This document shows, piece after piece, positions 1 to 7,470 of a stretch of 9,202 bases of DNA. The stretch lies in NCBI GenBank assembly GCA_002401055.1, contig NVRZ01000107.1, positions 1 through 9,202 on the forward strand, read 5' to 3'. A program made the position numbers and the translations under genes. The notes under the pieces are model-generated. The model was not told where the DNA came from and searched no databases. It worked only from the letters and a program-made list of their open reading frames with translations. The first letter of the stretch is position 1, and each line of letters starts with the position of its first letter. Origin of the DNA: Bacteroidota bacterium. GTDB taxonomy: Bacteria; Bacteroidota; Bacteroidia; NORP154.

Positions 1-3000
1 TCGTTGGAGACCCTATTGAAAGTAACTCTATAGGAAAAGTTATTGGTAAGAATAGAAAGGACAATTGCTATATCGGTTCGGTAAAGTCTAATATCGGACA
101 CCTTGAACCGGCTTCTGGTATTGCCGGCCTCTCTAAACTGGCACTGGCATTACAAAAAGGAATTATTCCACCTAATATTCATTTTGAGAAGGGCAATCCC
201 AATATTGCTTTTGATGAATTGAAGCTTAAAGTGCCAACTGAAGCATTGAAATGGCCAAGTAAGAACGGCGATACAAGATATGGAGGTGTGAACTCCTTCG
301 GATTTGGAGGATCAAACGCTCATGTTGTATTATCGGACCATAAGAGTACAGTTCGCGAACCAAATAGCAAGGAAGGTTTACAGGTATGTACTGTTTCGGC
401 TAAGAGTACCGACGCGCTGCAATCATTAGCCGCAAATTTCATAGTATTCCTAAAAGACAAAAAAAACAAGGCGAGCTTCAGTGATATTTGTGCCTATACC
501 GCCATCCGTCAATCACATCATGACATTCGCCTGTCTATCGTTGCAGAGTCTAAAAAAGAGCTAGCAAAGAGCCTTAAAATATATTTAGACGGAGAATCCC
601 TTACGGAAATATCTGAGGGCAGAGTTAATGAACCTAAGGATAAAATCGTTTTCATCTTCTCCGGACAAGGCCCACAATGGTGGGGAATGGGGCGACAGTT
701 GCTCGGAACTGAACCCTTATTTAGAGAGTGGATAGAGAAATTGGACGGTATGCTTTCTAGGCATGCTGATTGGTCCCTGATCAAGGAATTGAAGAAGACC
801 GAGAAAACTTCTCGCATTAGTGATACCAATATTGCACAGCCTGCCATTTTCGCAATTCAGATTGCCTTGTATGAAATGTGGAAGGCGATGGGCATCGAGC
901 CAGGTGCGGTTGTTGGGCATAGTATTGGAGAAGTTGCGGCGGGTTATGCTTCCGGAGCACTCACGTTAGATCAAGCAGTTCTGCTCATTTTCCATAGAAG
1001 TAGGGTCCAGTTTAAGGCAACTGATAAGGGGCGAATGTTGGCGGTAGGCGTTTCGAATGAAGAGGCGAAAAAAATTATCAAAGGACTGGAAGACAAGGTG
1101 TCCATTGGTGCAGTTAACGGTCCGCAAATGGTAGCCCTTTCAGGAGATACCGATGTTATTGAGAAGATATCAGAGGAGTTAACGGAAAAGGATGTATTTA
1201 ATAAACTGTTGATGGTGAATGTTCCATTTCACAGTCACCATATGGAGCCTTTGAAAGCAGAGTTGCTCAAATCACTTGGGAAATTCAAAACTGCTTCAAC
1301 AAAAATTCCTTTCTATTCTACCGTTGAAGGGAAAATTGTGCAGGGAAAGAAGCTTACGCCAGAGTATTGGTTTAGGAATGTGAGAGAGCCTGTATATTTT
1401 ACCGGTGCAATAGCTGCTCAAATTGAAGATGGATTTGACACTTTTATTGAATTGGGACCTCATCCTGTTCATGCCATAGGAGTAGAAGACTTACTCACCG
1501 AAAAGAAGGTCAAAGGATTGGTTATTCCGTCGTTGAGAAGAAAGGAAGATGAAAAGAGAACCTTTTTATCTTCAGTAGGCATGCTCCACGCTTGGGGTTG
1601 CAAGATCGATTGGAAATTATTTTATGGTGATGACAATGGCTGGGTGAACCTGCCTCGTTATCCATGGCAAAAAGATTCATATTGGATTGAGAGTACTGAG
1701 GGGAAACGACAAAGACTTGGGGCAATTCAATTTGACCATCCTCACTTGAAAAGAAAAACTGTTTCTGCAAGAGAGGATAGCAACATTATTTGGGATGTAG
1801 ACCTTGATCAGCGTACATATCCTTACATCGGTGACCATAAAGTTCAGGGACCTATTGTTTTTCCTGGTGCAGGTCATGTAGATCTGGTAATTGGCGCGGC
1901 GAGAGCTTCATTTGGTGATAAGTTTGAGTTTATCGAAGACGTAAACTTTGATAGCGCATTGTTTCTTCCTGATAGTGGTGAACCACCGCACATTCAAATG
2001 GATATATCACATGATGGAGGCGATTATTTTATTTATACCAGGCCTAAAACCGCGGATGCACAATGGACAATGTGCTCAAATGGGAAGATAAACCATGTTG
2101 GAAATAAATTTGTGCCCATACCAGTTGATCTGGAAGATGTGAAAAAGAGAATCACTATCCCTGTTCCGGTAAAGCCAATGCATGATGAGCTGTTGGAGAG
2201 CGGCCTGTATCTGGGCCCTACTTTTAGAGCAATTAAAAAGCTGTGGCGCAGCGATGGAAACTGGGAATCTTTGAGTGAGATCGAAGTTCATGAGAGTATT
2301 CGTCCGGAATTCTTTCAGTTTAACATACACCCAGGTGTATTGGACAGTTGCTTTCAAACAGTATTTGGCATCTTCAACGAGCGTGAAGACGTGAATAAGA
2401 AGATGGGTGTGTACGTTCCGAGACATATCGATAAGATTAAGTGGTATAACGATGTTAATTCGTTTAAGCTATATGTTCATGGAAGGCTAAGAGAATGGAC
2501 AGATGAGTACGCTTTGGGTGAGCTTTGGATCTTCAATGCAGACGGCAGTCTGGTAGCTGAATTTCACGGATTCATGTCCCAATATTTAAAAGGGTCACGA
2601 GGTGAACAAGCTGGAGAGCAAGACCAGTGGTTTTATGAGTACAACTGGAAAATGAAATCCAGATCGGATCAGGACAAATTCAGAAATCCAGGTAAATACA
2701 TCGCTTCTCCTAAAGCTATTAAAAAGGAAATCGCGGAGACCATTAAGGAAGTTATTGCCAGACCGGAGCAGAAAGAATACTATGAAAATTATGAACCGGA
2801 GCAGTACGACCTGACCATGAGTTACATATGTAATGCGCTTCGAGAAATGGGGCAGCCCATGGATGTCGGTACCAAGCTGGATGTTGAAAACCTCATCGAG
2901 AGCTTGGACGTGGTTCCAGATCATACAAGATTGTTTCATCACATGTTCAAGCTGTTAAAAACTGCGGGAATCCTGTCGGGAATGGATGGACATTATAAAG

Positions 3001-6000
3001 TCAAAATTGAGCCATCCAACAGAAATGTCAACAGGTGGATGTATGACTTGGGAAGAAAGTATCCGCAATTTCTTCATGAAACGGGATTGTTGGGTAGATG
3101 CGGTCCACATATAAAAGGCGTGCTTCAGGGAACAGTAGATCCGATACAATTGATCTTTCCGGAAGACAAGTGGGACGCAATTGTAAGCTACTACGTTGAG
3201 GGCTTTGCCTTTAAGAAGTACAATGACATTACTGCAAGAGCCGTTGCGGAACTCATAAAGGGGTTACCTGAGGCGCAAACGGTACGAATATTGGAAATTG
3301 GAGCAGGAACAGGTGGAATGACACAAGCTATTCTTCCAATGCTCCCTGCGGACAGGACGGAATACGTATACACAGACCTATCGCATATGTTTTTGTTAAA
3401 AGCACAACAGCGCTTTGCTAAATATCCCTTTGTTCAATATCGAATAATGGATATTGAGGAGGATCCAGCTGATCAAGGATTTGATTTACATTCATTTGAT
3501 ATTATCATTGCTTCTGATGTCATCCACGCTACCAGAAATCTTGGAATCTCTCTAGGTAATGCACAGAAACTGTTGGCTTCGGAAGGCGTATTGTGCATGC
3601 TGGAAGTTACCAATTCACCTGTGTATTTGGACTTCATATTTGGAATGACAGAAGGATGGTGGTTGTATGAGGATACAGAATTCAGAACTGATCATGCAAC
3701 GATGCCGCCCGAAAAATGGAAGGTTGTTCTTGAGAGAAATGGTTACACGGATGTGGCATATTACTCGGATTTTAAGAAAAACAATTTCTCCTGTCAGAAC
3801 ACAATCTTAGCTCGAGCTGAAAAGCTTGACTTATCGGATGAGGTAAAGGTCAATGAGGCGAAGACTGCAGAAACGGATTGGCTCGTATTCGCAGATGATA
3901 AGGGAGTTGCAAAAAAAATTATAAAACAACTTTCAGGATTAAATAAGAACTGCATTGTAGTTCAAAAGGGAAAGTCTTATAAGCAAGTTGGGGAGAATGA
4001 AATTTCCATTGACCCGATGTCGCAAGAAGATGCCAATGAGGTACTGGATTATGTTTCTGCAAAGAACAATTTTGAAGGACTAATCTTTGCTTGGGGCATG
4101 GATTTACCGGAGAATGAGAAGCTCAATGCCAAGGTTATTGAGGATGCAGAAAGTGTAGGGTCGGTTGCTATGATGAACATCATGCGAAAATTGAACGACA
4201 CTCAATACAAGGTCAATCCTAAGCTATGGGTGCTGTCTAGCGGAACCCAAATCGTTGGAGGAACGCCCGAACAAATAAACCTCTCTCAAACGGGATTACG
4301 TGGTGTCGCCAGGGTTGTCGTTAACGAATTTCCAAATTACCCTACCACATTGGTAGACTTCAGCTCTTCCGTTAAAAAGGAGGAAATTGAAGTATTCGTA
4401 GACGAATTATTCGCGGAGGGTCGAGTTGATGAGCTTGCTTTTAGGGGCAGAAGAAGATATGTGAATATATTGGAACGAATCTCTTCTGATAATATAAGGC
4501 AGCAATCGTACAAAACTGTACTTGCAGAAGGCTCTCCTTACACAGCAACTATTTCTGAGTACGGAGTGCTTGATAATATCGTGGTACGTGAAACTGAACG
4601 CCGCAAACCAGCAGCTGATGAAGTTGAAATTCAAGTAAAAGCATCGGCTCTGAATTTTAGGGATATCATGATCGCTATGGGATTGCTTTCAGACGCGGCT
4701 GTAGAAGGTGGTCTCTTTGGTAGAACGTTTGGATTAGAATGTGCAGGTGTAGTTTCTGCGTTGGGCAAGAACACAAAGAACCTGAAGGTTGGTGATAAGG
4801 TTATGGCAACCGCTCCAGCTTGTTTGGGTGGCTATGCTTATCCAAAGGCCGTTCATGTAGTTGAAAAACCGAAAAACATTGACTGGAATGAAGCCGCAAG
4901 TCTTCCGGTAGTTTACACAACTGCATATTTCTCGTTGGTATATCACTGTCGCCTTCAAAAAGGTGAAACTGTTTTAATTCATGCAGCTGCAGGTGGAGTT
5001 GGAATTGCTGCAATTCATATCGCAAATGCGATTGGAGCTGAGGTATATGCAACCGTAAGTACAACAGAGAAACGAAAATATATTGAGAGTATTGGCGTGA
5101 AGCCTGAAAACATAATGAATTCTCGAACACTCGCTTTTGCGGATGAATTGATGGAGAAGACTGATGGCCGTGGAGTAGATGTTGTATTGAATTCACTATC
5201 AGGAGAGGCTATTTTCAAAAGCGTTAATTGCCTTGCACCTTATGGCAGATTTGTAGAGATAGGCAAAACGGATATTTATAGAAATAGTAAGCTGGGTCTG
5301 CAACCTTTTGGCAATAACTTGAGTTATTTTGGAGTAGATGTGGATCGCTTGTTTGAGCAAAAAAGAGAATTTGGTGGAAGCTTATTTCAGGAATCGATAG
5401 ATTATTTTGTGAAAGAGAAGTTCCCACCGCATCCCGTGAAAGTATTCCCAATCGCGAAATTGGCAGATGCATTTCAATACATGGGTGGTGCGAGACATAT
5501 TGGGAAAGTGATCGTTTCTGTGGAGGGTAACGTTGAAGTGGCTCCACCTGAAGAAATTACTTTCAAAAAAGATGGAACTTACCTTATTACCGGTGGAGCT
5601 TCAGGATTTGGATTGGCTGTAGCTGAATGGATGACAACTAAAGGGTGTGAAAACCTTGTTCTCCTTAGCAGAAGCGGAACCAAAACGCCTGAGGAAGCAG
5701 CAGTCGTGGCAAGAATAAAAGCCAAAGGAGTTAAGGTAATGCTCGCCAAAGGAAGTGTGAGTGATAAAAAAGACATGGATAGAGTGTTTAAGAAGATCAA
5801 AGACATTATGCCCCCACTTAAAGGTATTCAGCATGCTGCTATGGTTCTGGACGATGGTAGTATACCCGAAATTGATCATAAGCGATATATGAATGTGTTC
5901 ATTCCTAAGGCGGTAGGATGCTGGATTCTTCATGAAAAGACGAAGAATATGAGCTTGGATCATTTTGTAAGCTATTCGTCTATATCGGCGGTATATGGAA

Positions 6001-7460
6001 ATCCAGGACAGGTGAGTTATGTTGGTGCAAATAGCTTTTTGGATAACTTCTCCGGGTGGCGGAGAGCACAAGGGCTACCTGCAATGACAATAAATTGGGG
6101 AGTAATTGGAGACGTTGGATTCGTGGCAAGGAGTGGAAATGTAGGTGGATTGTTGTACAAGCAAGGCTGGAAAGCGTTTAATATCGGCCAGGCGCTGGGT
6201 GTGCTTGAGCAGATGTTATTGAACAATCCGATAAACCGAGTTGCCACAGATTCGGATTGGGAAATGATTGGAGAATTCTTCCCTCATTCAGCGAAGTCTA
6301 GCAGATTTGCACATCTGGTTAGAGAAAAGGAACTCGGAGGAGCGGGAGGAGCTGGTACGGGAGATGGAATGTTGAAAAACTCTTTACTCGATGCAAAACC
6401 CGCTGAGCAGGTGGATATGTTACTGGATCAATTGAAAGAAACGTTTGCTAGAGTGTTAGGAACTACCGCAAACAAACTAGATATCATTGAGCCTGTTACA
6501 AAATATGGGTTGGATTCGCTTATGGCAAACCAGATTAGAAACTGGATACAGAGTAACATAAGCATTGATTACTCAATGATGAGAATCATGCGAGGTCCAT
6601 CTATGGAGGAAATGACGGAACAGATTCTAGAGGAGTTAACAGGTGCTGGAGGCACAGAAGGCGAAGGTGGAGAATCCAAAAGTGAATTAGACAAATGGAT
6701 AATTCGCACCAAGAAAGTTGACAATCCAAGGCTGCGATTATTCTGCCTTCCATATTTTGCAGGCGGAGCATCAATTTTTGGTACCTGGCACGAGTATCTA
6801 CCAGAGGACATTGAAGTCTGTGCTATTCAGTTCCCCGGAAGAGAGGAAAGAGGTGATGAGAAACCATTTGATGATGTAAATGCACTAGTAGCAAAGCTCA
6901 CCGAAATCATGGAGCCACTGCTAACGGTACCCTGTGCTTTCTATGCACACAGTTCAGGAGCAGGTGTGTCATTGGAGTTGGCCAGGTATCTGCGAAAGAG
7001 CCTTGATGTAAATCCAATACATTTCATGATTGGTGGTTGGAGAGCTCCTCATCTGAAGAGTCCATTCGAATTTTTGAATGCCATTGAAGATGATGAAGTG
7101 TACAAAGACAAAAATATACCTAACATCAAGAGTCATTTGTTGTCATTAGAAATTCCTGAGAGTGTCGTAGAAAATGAGGCCATTTTCAATGAGATGCTTC
7201 CTGCTCTACGTGCTGATATCTTGTTGGGCAAGAAATACAAGTACTATAATGATAAGCCCCTAAGCTGTCCGCTAACAGCCTTTGCAGGTGATCGGGACAC
7301 GGTCTTTAATGAAGATCAAATTAAAGCGTGGAAGAAGCATACGTCAGCCGAATTCAAATATCGTGTTGTATCAGGAAGTCACTTGTTTTGCCGTGACAAC
7401 AAGGAAGAGCTGCTTGAATTGGTAACTGAAGAGCTTTCGCCGCAGGTCACCGTCTCATAG
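1..7460 (+). CDS. Highly reducing type I polyketide synthase, KS-AT-DH-MT-ER-KR-ACP-TE (5' partial)
   Basis: Multidomain cytosolic megasynthase that builds and fully reduces an acyl chain on its ACP. The frame is open from the window edge (first full codon at 3) to the TAG at 7458-7460, giving 2485 visible residues. Any start near 219 is internal, because KS motifs lie upstream of it in the same frame. Visible order: C-terminal KS, AT, DH, SAM C-methyltransferase, structural KR subdomain, ER, catalytic KR, ACP, TE. Key catalytic residues are present in every domain seen whole; the KS active-site Cys lies outside the window. From usual KS size, about 300 residues are missing, so the full protein is near 2800 residues. 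A PPTase gene follows after 10 bases, suggesting one operon. One complete reducing module with MT and TE suggests iterative synthesis of a saturated, possibly methyl-branched acid; this is inferred, and an upstream module cannot be excluded. Confidence 0.96.
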   Translation, partial: VGDPIESNSIGKVIGKNRKDNCYIGSVKSNIGHLEPASGIAGLSKLALALQKGIIPPNIHFEKGNPNIAFDELKLKVPTEALKWPSKNGDTRYGGVNSFGFGGSNAHVVLSDHKSTVREPNSKEGLQVCTVSAKSTDALQSLAANFIVFLKDKKNKASFSDICAYTAIRQSHHDIRLSIVAESKKELAKSLKIYLDGESLTEISEGRVNEPKDKIVFIFSGQGPQWWGMGRQLLGTEPLFREWIEKLDGMLSRHADWSLIKELKKTEKTSRISDTNIAQPAIFAIQIALYEMWKAMGIEPGAVVGHSIGEVAAGYASGALTLDQAVLLIFHRSRVQFKATDKGRMLAVGVSNEEAKKIIKGLEDKVSIGAVNGPQMVALSGDTDVIEKISEELTEKDVFNKLLMVNVPFHSHHMEPLKAELLKSLGKFKTASTKIPFYSTVEGKIVQGKKLTPEYWFRNVREPVYFTGAIAAQIEDGFDTFIELGPHPVHAIGVEDLLTEKKVKGLVIPSLRRKEDEKRTFLSSVGMLHAWGCKIDWKLFYGDDNGWVNLPRYPWQKDSYWIESTEGKRQRLGAIQFDHPHLKRKTVSAREDSNIIWDVDLDQRTYPYIGDHKVQGPIVFPGAGHVDLVIGAARASFGDKFEFIEDVNFDSALFLPDSGEPPHIQMDISHDGGDYFIYTRPKTADAQWTMCSNGKINHVGNKFVPIPVDLEDVKKRITIPVPVKPMHDELLESGLYLGPTFRAIKKLWRSDGNWESLSEIEVHESIRPEFFQFNIHPGVLDSCFQTVFGIFNEREDVNKKMGVYVPRHIDKIKWYNDVNSFKLYVHGRLREWTDEYALGELWIFNADGSLVAEFHGFMSQYLKGSRGEQAGEQDQWFYEYNWKMKSRSDQDKFRNPGKYIASPKAIKKEIAETIKEVIARPEQKEYYENYEPEQYDLTMSYICNALREMGQPMDVGTKLDVENLIESLDVVPDHTRLFHHMFKLLKTAGILSGMDGHYKVKIEPSNRNVNRWMYDLGRKYPQFLHETGLLGRCGPHIKGVLQGTVDPIQLIFPEDKWDAIVSYYVEGFAFKKYNDITARAVAELIKGLPEAQTVRILEIGAGTGGMTQAILPMLPADRTEYVYTDLSHMFLLKAQQRFAKYPFVQYRIMDIEEDPADQGFDLHSFDIIIASDVIHATRNLGISLGNAQKLLASEGVLCMLEVTNSPVYLDFIFGMTEGWWLYEDTEFRTDHATMPPEKWKVVLERNGYTDVAYYSDFKKNNFSCQNTILARAEKLDLSDEVKVNEAKTAETDWLVFADDKGVAKKIIKQLSGLNKNCIVVQKGKSYKQVGENEISIDPMSQEDANEVLDYVSAKNNFEGLIFAWGMDLPENEKLNAKVIEDAESVGSVAMMNIMRKLNDTQYKVNPKLWVLSSGTQIVGGTPEQINLSQTGLRGVARVVVNEFPNYPTTLVDFSSSVKKEEIEVFVDELFAEGRVDELAFRGRRRYVNILERISSDNIRQQSYKTVLAEGSPYTATISEYGVLDNIVVRETERRKPAADEVEIQVKASALNFRDIMIAMGLLSDAAVEGGLFGRTFGLECAGVVSALGKNTKNLKVGDKVMATAPACLGGYAYPKAVHVVEKPKNIDWNEAASLPVVYTTAYFSLVYHCRLQKGETVLIHAAAGGVGIAAIHIANAIGAEVYATVSTTEKRKYIESIGVKPENIMNSRTLAFADELMEKTDGRGVDVVLNSLSGEAIFKSVNCLAPYGRFVEIGKTDIYRNSKLGLQPFGNNLSYFGVDVDRLFEQKREFGGSLFQESIDYFVKEKFPPHPVKVFPIAKLADAFQYMGGARHIGKVIVSVEGNVEVAPPEEITFKKDGTYLITGGASGFGLAVAEWMTTKGCENLVLLSRSGTKTPEEAAVVARIKAKGVKVMLAKGSVSDKKDMDRVFKKIKDIMPPLKGIQHAAMVLDDGSIPEIDHKRYMNVFIPKAVGCWILHEKTKNMSLDHFVSYSSISAVYGNPGQVSYVGANSFLDNFSGWRRAQGLPAMTINWGVIGDVGFVARSGNVGGLLYKQGWKAFNIGQALGVLEQMLLNNPINRVATDSDWEMIGEFFPHSAKSSRFAHLVREKELGGAGGAGTGDGMLKNSLLDAKPAEQVDMLLDQLKETFARVLGTTANKLDIIEPVTKYGLDSLMANQIRNWIQSNISIDYSMMRIMRGPSMEEMTEQILEELTGAGGTEGEGGESKSELDKWIIRTKKVDNPRLRLFCLPYFAGGASIFGTWHEYLPEDIEVCAIQFPGREERGDEKPFDDVNALVAKLTEIMEPLLTVPCAFYAHSSGAGVSLELARYLRKSLDVNPIHFMIGGWRAPHLKSPFEFLNAIEDDEVYKDKNIPNIKSHLLSLEIPESVVENEAIFNEMLPALRADILLGKKYKYYNDKPLSCPLTAFAGDRDTVFNEDQIKAWKKHTSAEFKYRVVSGSHLFCRDNKEELLELVTEELSPQVTVS
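3..340 (+). other. PKS domain: ketosynthase, C-terminal part
   Basis: C-terminal quarter of a condensing-enzyme domain that makes the C-C bond by decarboxylative Claisen condensation. VGDPIE opens the frame, directly after where the GTGT motif with the first catalytic His should lie. The second catalytic His is in SNIGHLEP (His codon 99-101). The KS C-terminal signature FGFGGSNAHVVL is at 297-332. The active-site Cys region is upstream of the window, so KS activity cannot be judged here. A typical KS-AT linker follows to about 640. Confidence 0.95.
642..1560 (+). other. PKS domain: acyltransferase, probably malonyl-specific
   Basis: Loads the extender unit from acyl-CoA onto the ACP. The opening motif FSGQGPQWWGMG is followed by the nucleophile elbow GHSIGE (Ser codon 921-923). 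An Arg in the HRSRVQ segment fits the residue that binds the extender carboxylate. The specificity motif reads VPFHSHHM, with catalytic His at 1230-1232. FH at this site is typical of malonyl-CoA selective ATs (HAFH), whereas methylmalonyl-selective ones usually have SH (YASH). The first two residues (VP) differ from HAFH and recall FabD, so specificity is likely but not certain. The post-AT linker ends with YPWQKDSYW near 1659-1685. Confidence 0.93.
1737..2600 (+). other. PKS domain: dehydratase, apparently active
   Basis: Double-hotdog dehydratase that removes water from the beta-hydroxyacyl-ACP to give the enoyl intermediate. The first-half motif HKVQGPIVFPG fits HxxxGxxxxP, with catalytic His at 1836-1838. 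The second-half motif HPGVLDSCFQ carries the catalytic Asp at 2343-2345. With both residues in place I read it as active. The N-terminal HPHL segment (from 1737) marks the usual domain start. Confidence 0.93.
2790..3830 (+). other. PKS domain: SAM-dependent C-methyltransferase
   Basis: Transfers a methyl group from SAM to the alpha carbon of the beta-ketoacyl-ACP. SAM-binding motif I is ILEIGAGTGG (3288-3317). The segment IIASDVIHAT holds the His (3525-3527), and CMLEVT the Glu (3603-3605), that match the His-Glu pair conserved in PKS C-methyltransferases. The following GMTEGWWLYEDTEFR is also characteristic of the family. A lid-like helical region precedes the core from about 2790. All expected motifs are intact, so it is probably functional; how many rounds of extension it methylates cannot be read from sequence. 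Confidence 0.92.
3870..4490 (+). other. PKS domain: structural (non-catalytic) KR subdomain
   Basis: Degenerate Rossmann-like segment between MT and ER. Recognisable parts are the strand TDWLVFADDKG, LKLWVLSSGTQ-like text (actual KLWVLSSGTQIV near 4230), and GLRGVARVVVNEFP (about 4290-4335). It lacks the glycine-rich NADPH motif and the Tyr/Ser pair. In reducing PKSs this half supports the catalytic KR, and the ER is inserted between the two halves, exactly the arrangement here. Boundaries are approximate. Confidence 0.8.
4530..5526 (+). other. PKS domain: enoylreductase (MDR family)
   Basis: NADPH-dependent medium-chain reductase domain that reduces the enoyl-ACP to the saturated acyl chain. 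Signatures are SALNFRDIMIAMG, GLECAGVV, the nucleotide-binding HAAAGGVGIAA (4980 onward) and GVDVVLNSLSGEA. It closes at about IGKVIVSVEG. At the position after RDIMIAMG where some modular ERs carry a Tyr linked to the (2S)-methyl outcome, this domain reads LL, so it lacks that Tyr. That would point to the opposite configuration, but the rule comes from modular systems. Looks active. Confidence 0.94.
5560..6300 (+). other. PKS domain: catalytic ketoreductase, B-type features
   Basis: SDR-family domain that reduces the beta-keto group with NADPH. Glycine-rich motif: LITGGASGFGLA (5583-5618). Catalytic residues fit the Ser-Tyr-Asn pattern: Ser 5979-5981 in SYSSIS, Tyr 6018-6020 in GQVSYVGAN, Asn 6030-6032. 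MVLDDG at 5841-5858 contains the LDD motif typical of B-type KRs, which give the D-configured beta-hydroxyl. With an active DH and ER downstream in the cycle, that stereocentre would be erased unless reduction is partial. Apparently active. Confidence 0.94.
6405..6638 (+). other. PKS domain: acyl carrier protein
   Basis: Four-helix carrier domain that holds the growing chain on a phosphopantetheine arm. The attachment motif is KYGLDSLMANQ with Ser at 6516-6518. It is the only carrier domain visible. Unusual glycine-rich linkers bracket it (about 6336-6368 and 6642-6677). The PPTase encoded just downstream is the obvious candidate to modify this serine (inference). Confidence 0.95.
6699..7445 (+). 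other. PKS domain: C-terminal thioesterase (type II-like)
   Basis: Alpha/beta-hydrolase domain (thioesterase family) expected to hydrolyse acyl-ACP and release product. It begins with LRLFCLPYFAGGAS. FPGREER at about 6831-6851 resembles the PGRExR motif common in stand-alone type II editing thioesterases. The nucleophile elbow is AHSSGAG with Ser at 6951-6953; the usual first Gly of GxSxG is Ala. The probable acid is Asp 7296-7298 in AGDRD, and the probable base is His 7380-7382 in GSHLFC. Its length, about 250 residues, is normal for the family. Whether it releases final product, edits stalled chains or does both cannot be told from sequence. Confidence 0.92.
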
Positions 7461-7470
7461 TCAGCTCTAA

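Noticed and set aside
219..221. TTG codon at 219 as the start of the PKS gene
   Set aside because: The same frame is open from position 3 and encodes unmistakable KS sequence (VGDPIE, SNIGHLEP) upstream of it, so the true start is outside the window.
3870..4490. Apparent non-functional second ketoreductase between MT and ER
   Set aside because: This is the expected structural KR half that precedes an inserted ER in reducing PKSs, not a decayed duplicate.
4801..5196. 131-codon antisense ORF opposite the ER domain
   Set aside because: His/Gln/Leu-rich shadow of the ER coding frame, without a domain or a start context of its own.
5601..6071. 156-codon antisense ORF opposite the KR domain
   Set aside because: Antisense shadow of strongly conserved PKS coding sequence; Cys/His/Ser-rich translation with no recognisable domain.
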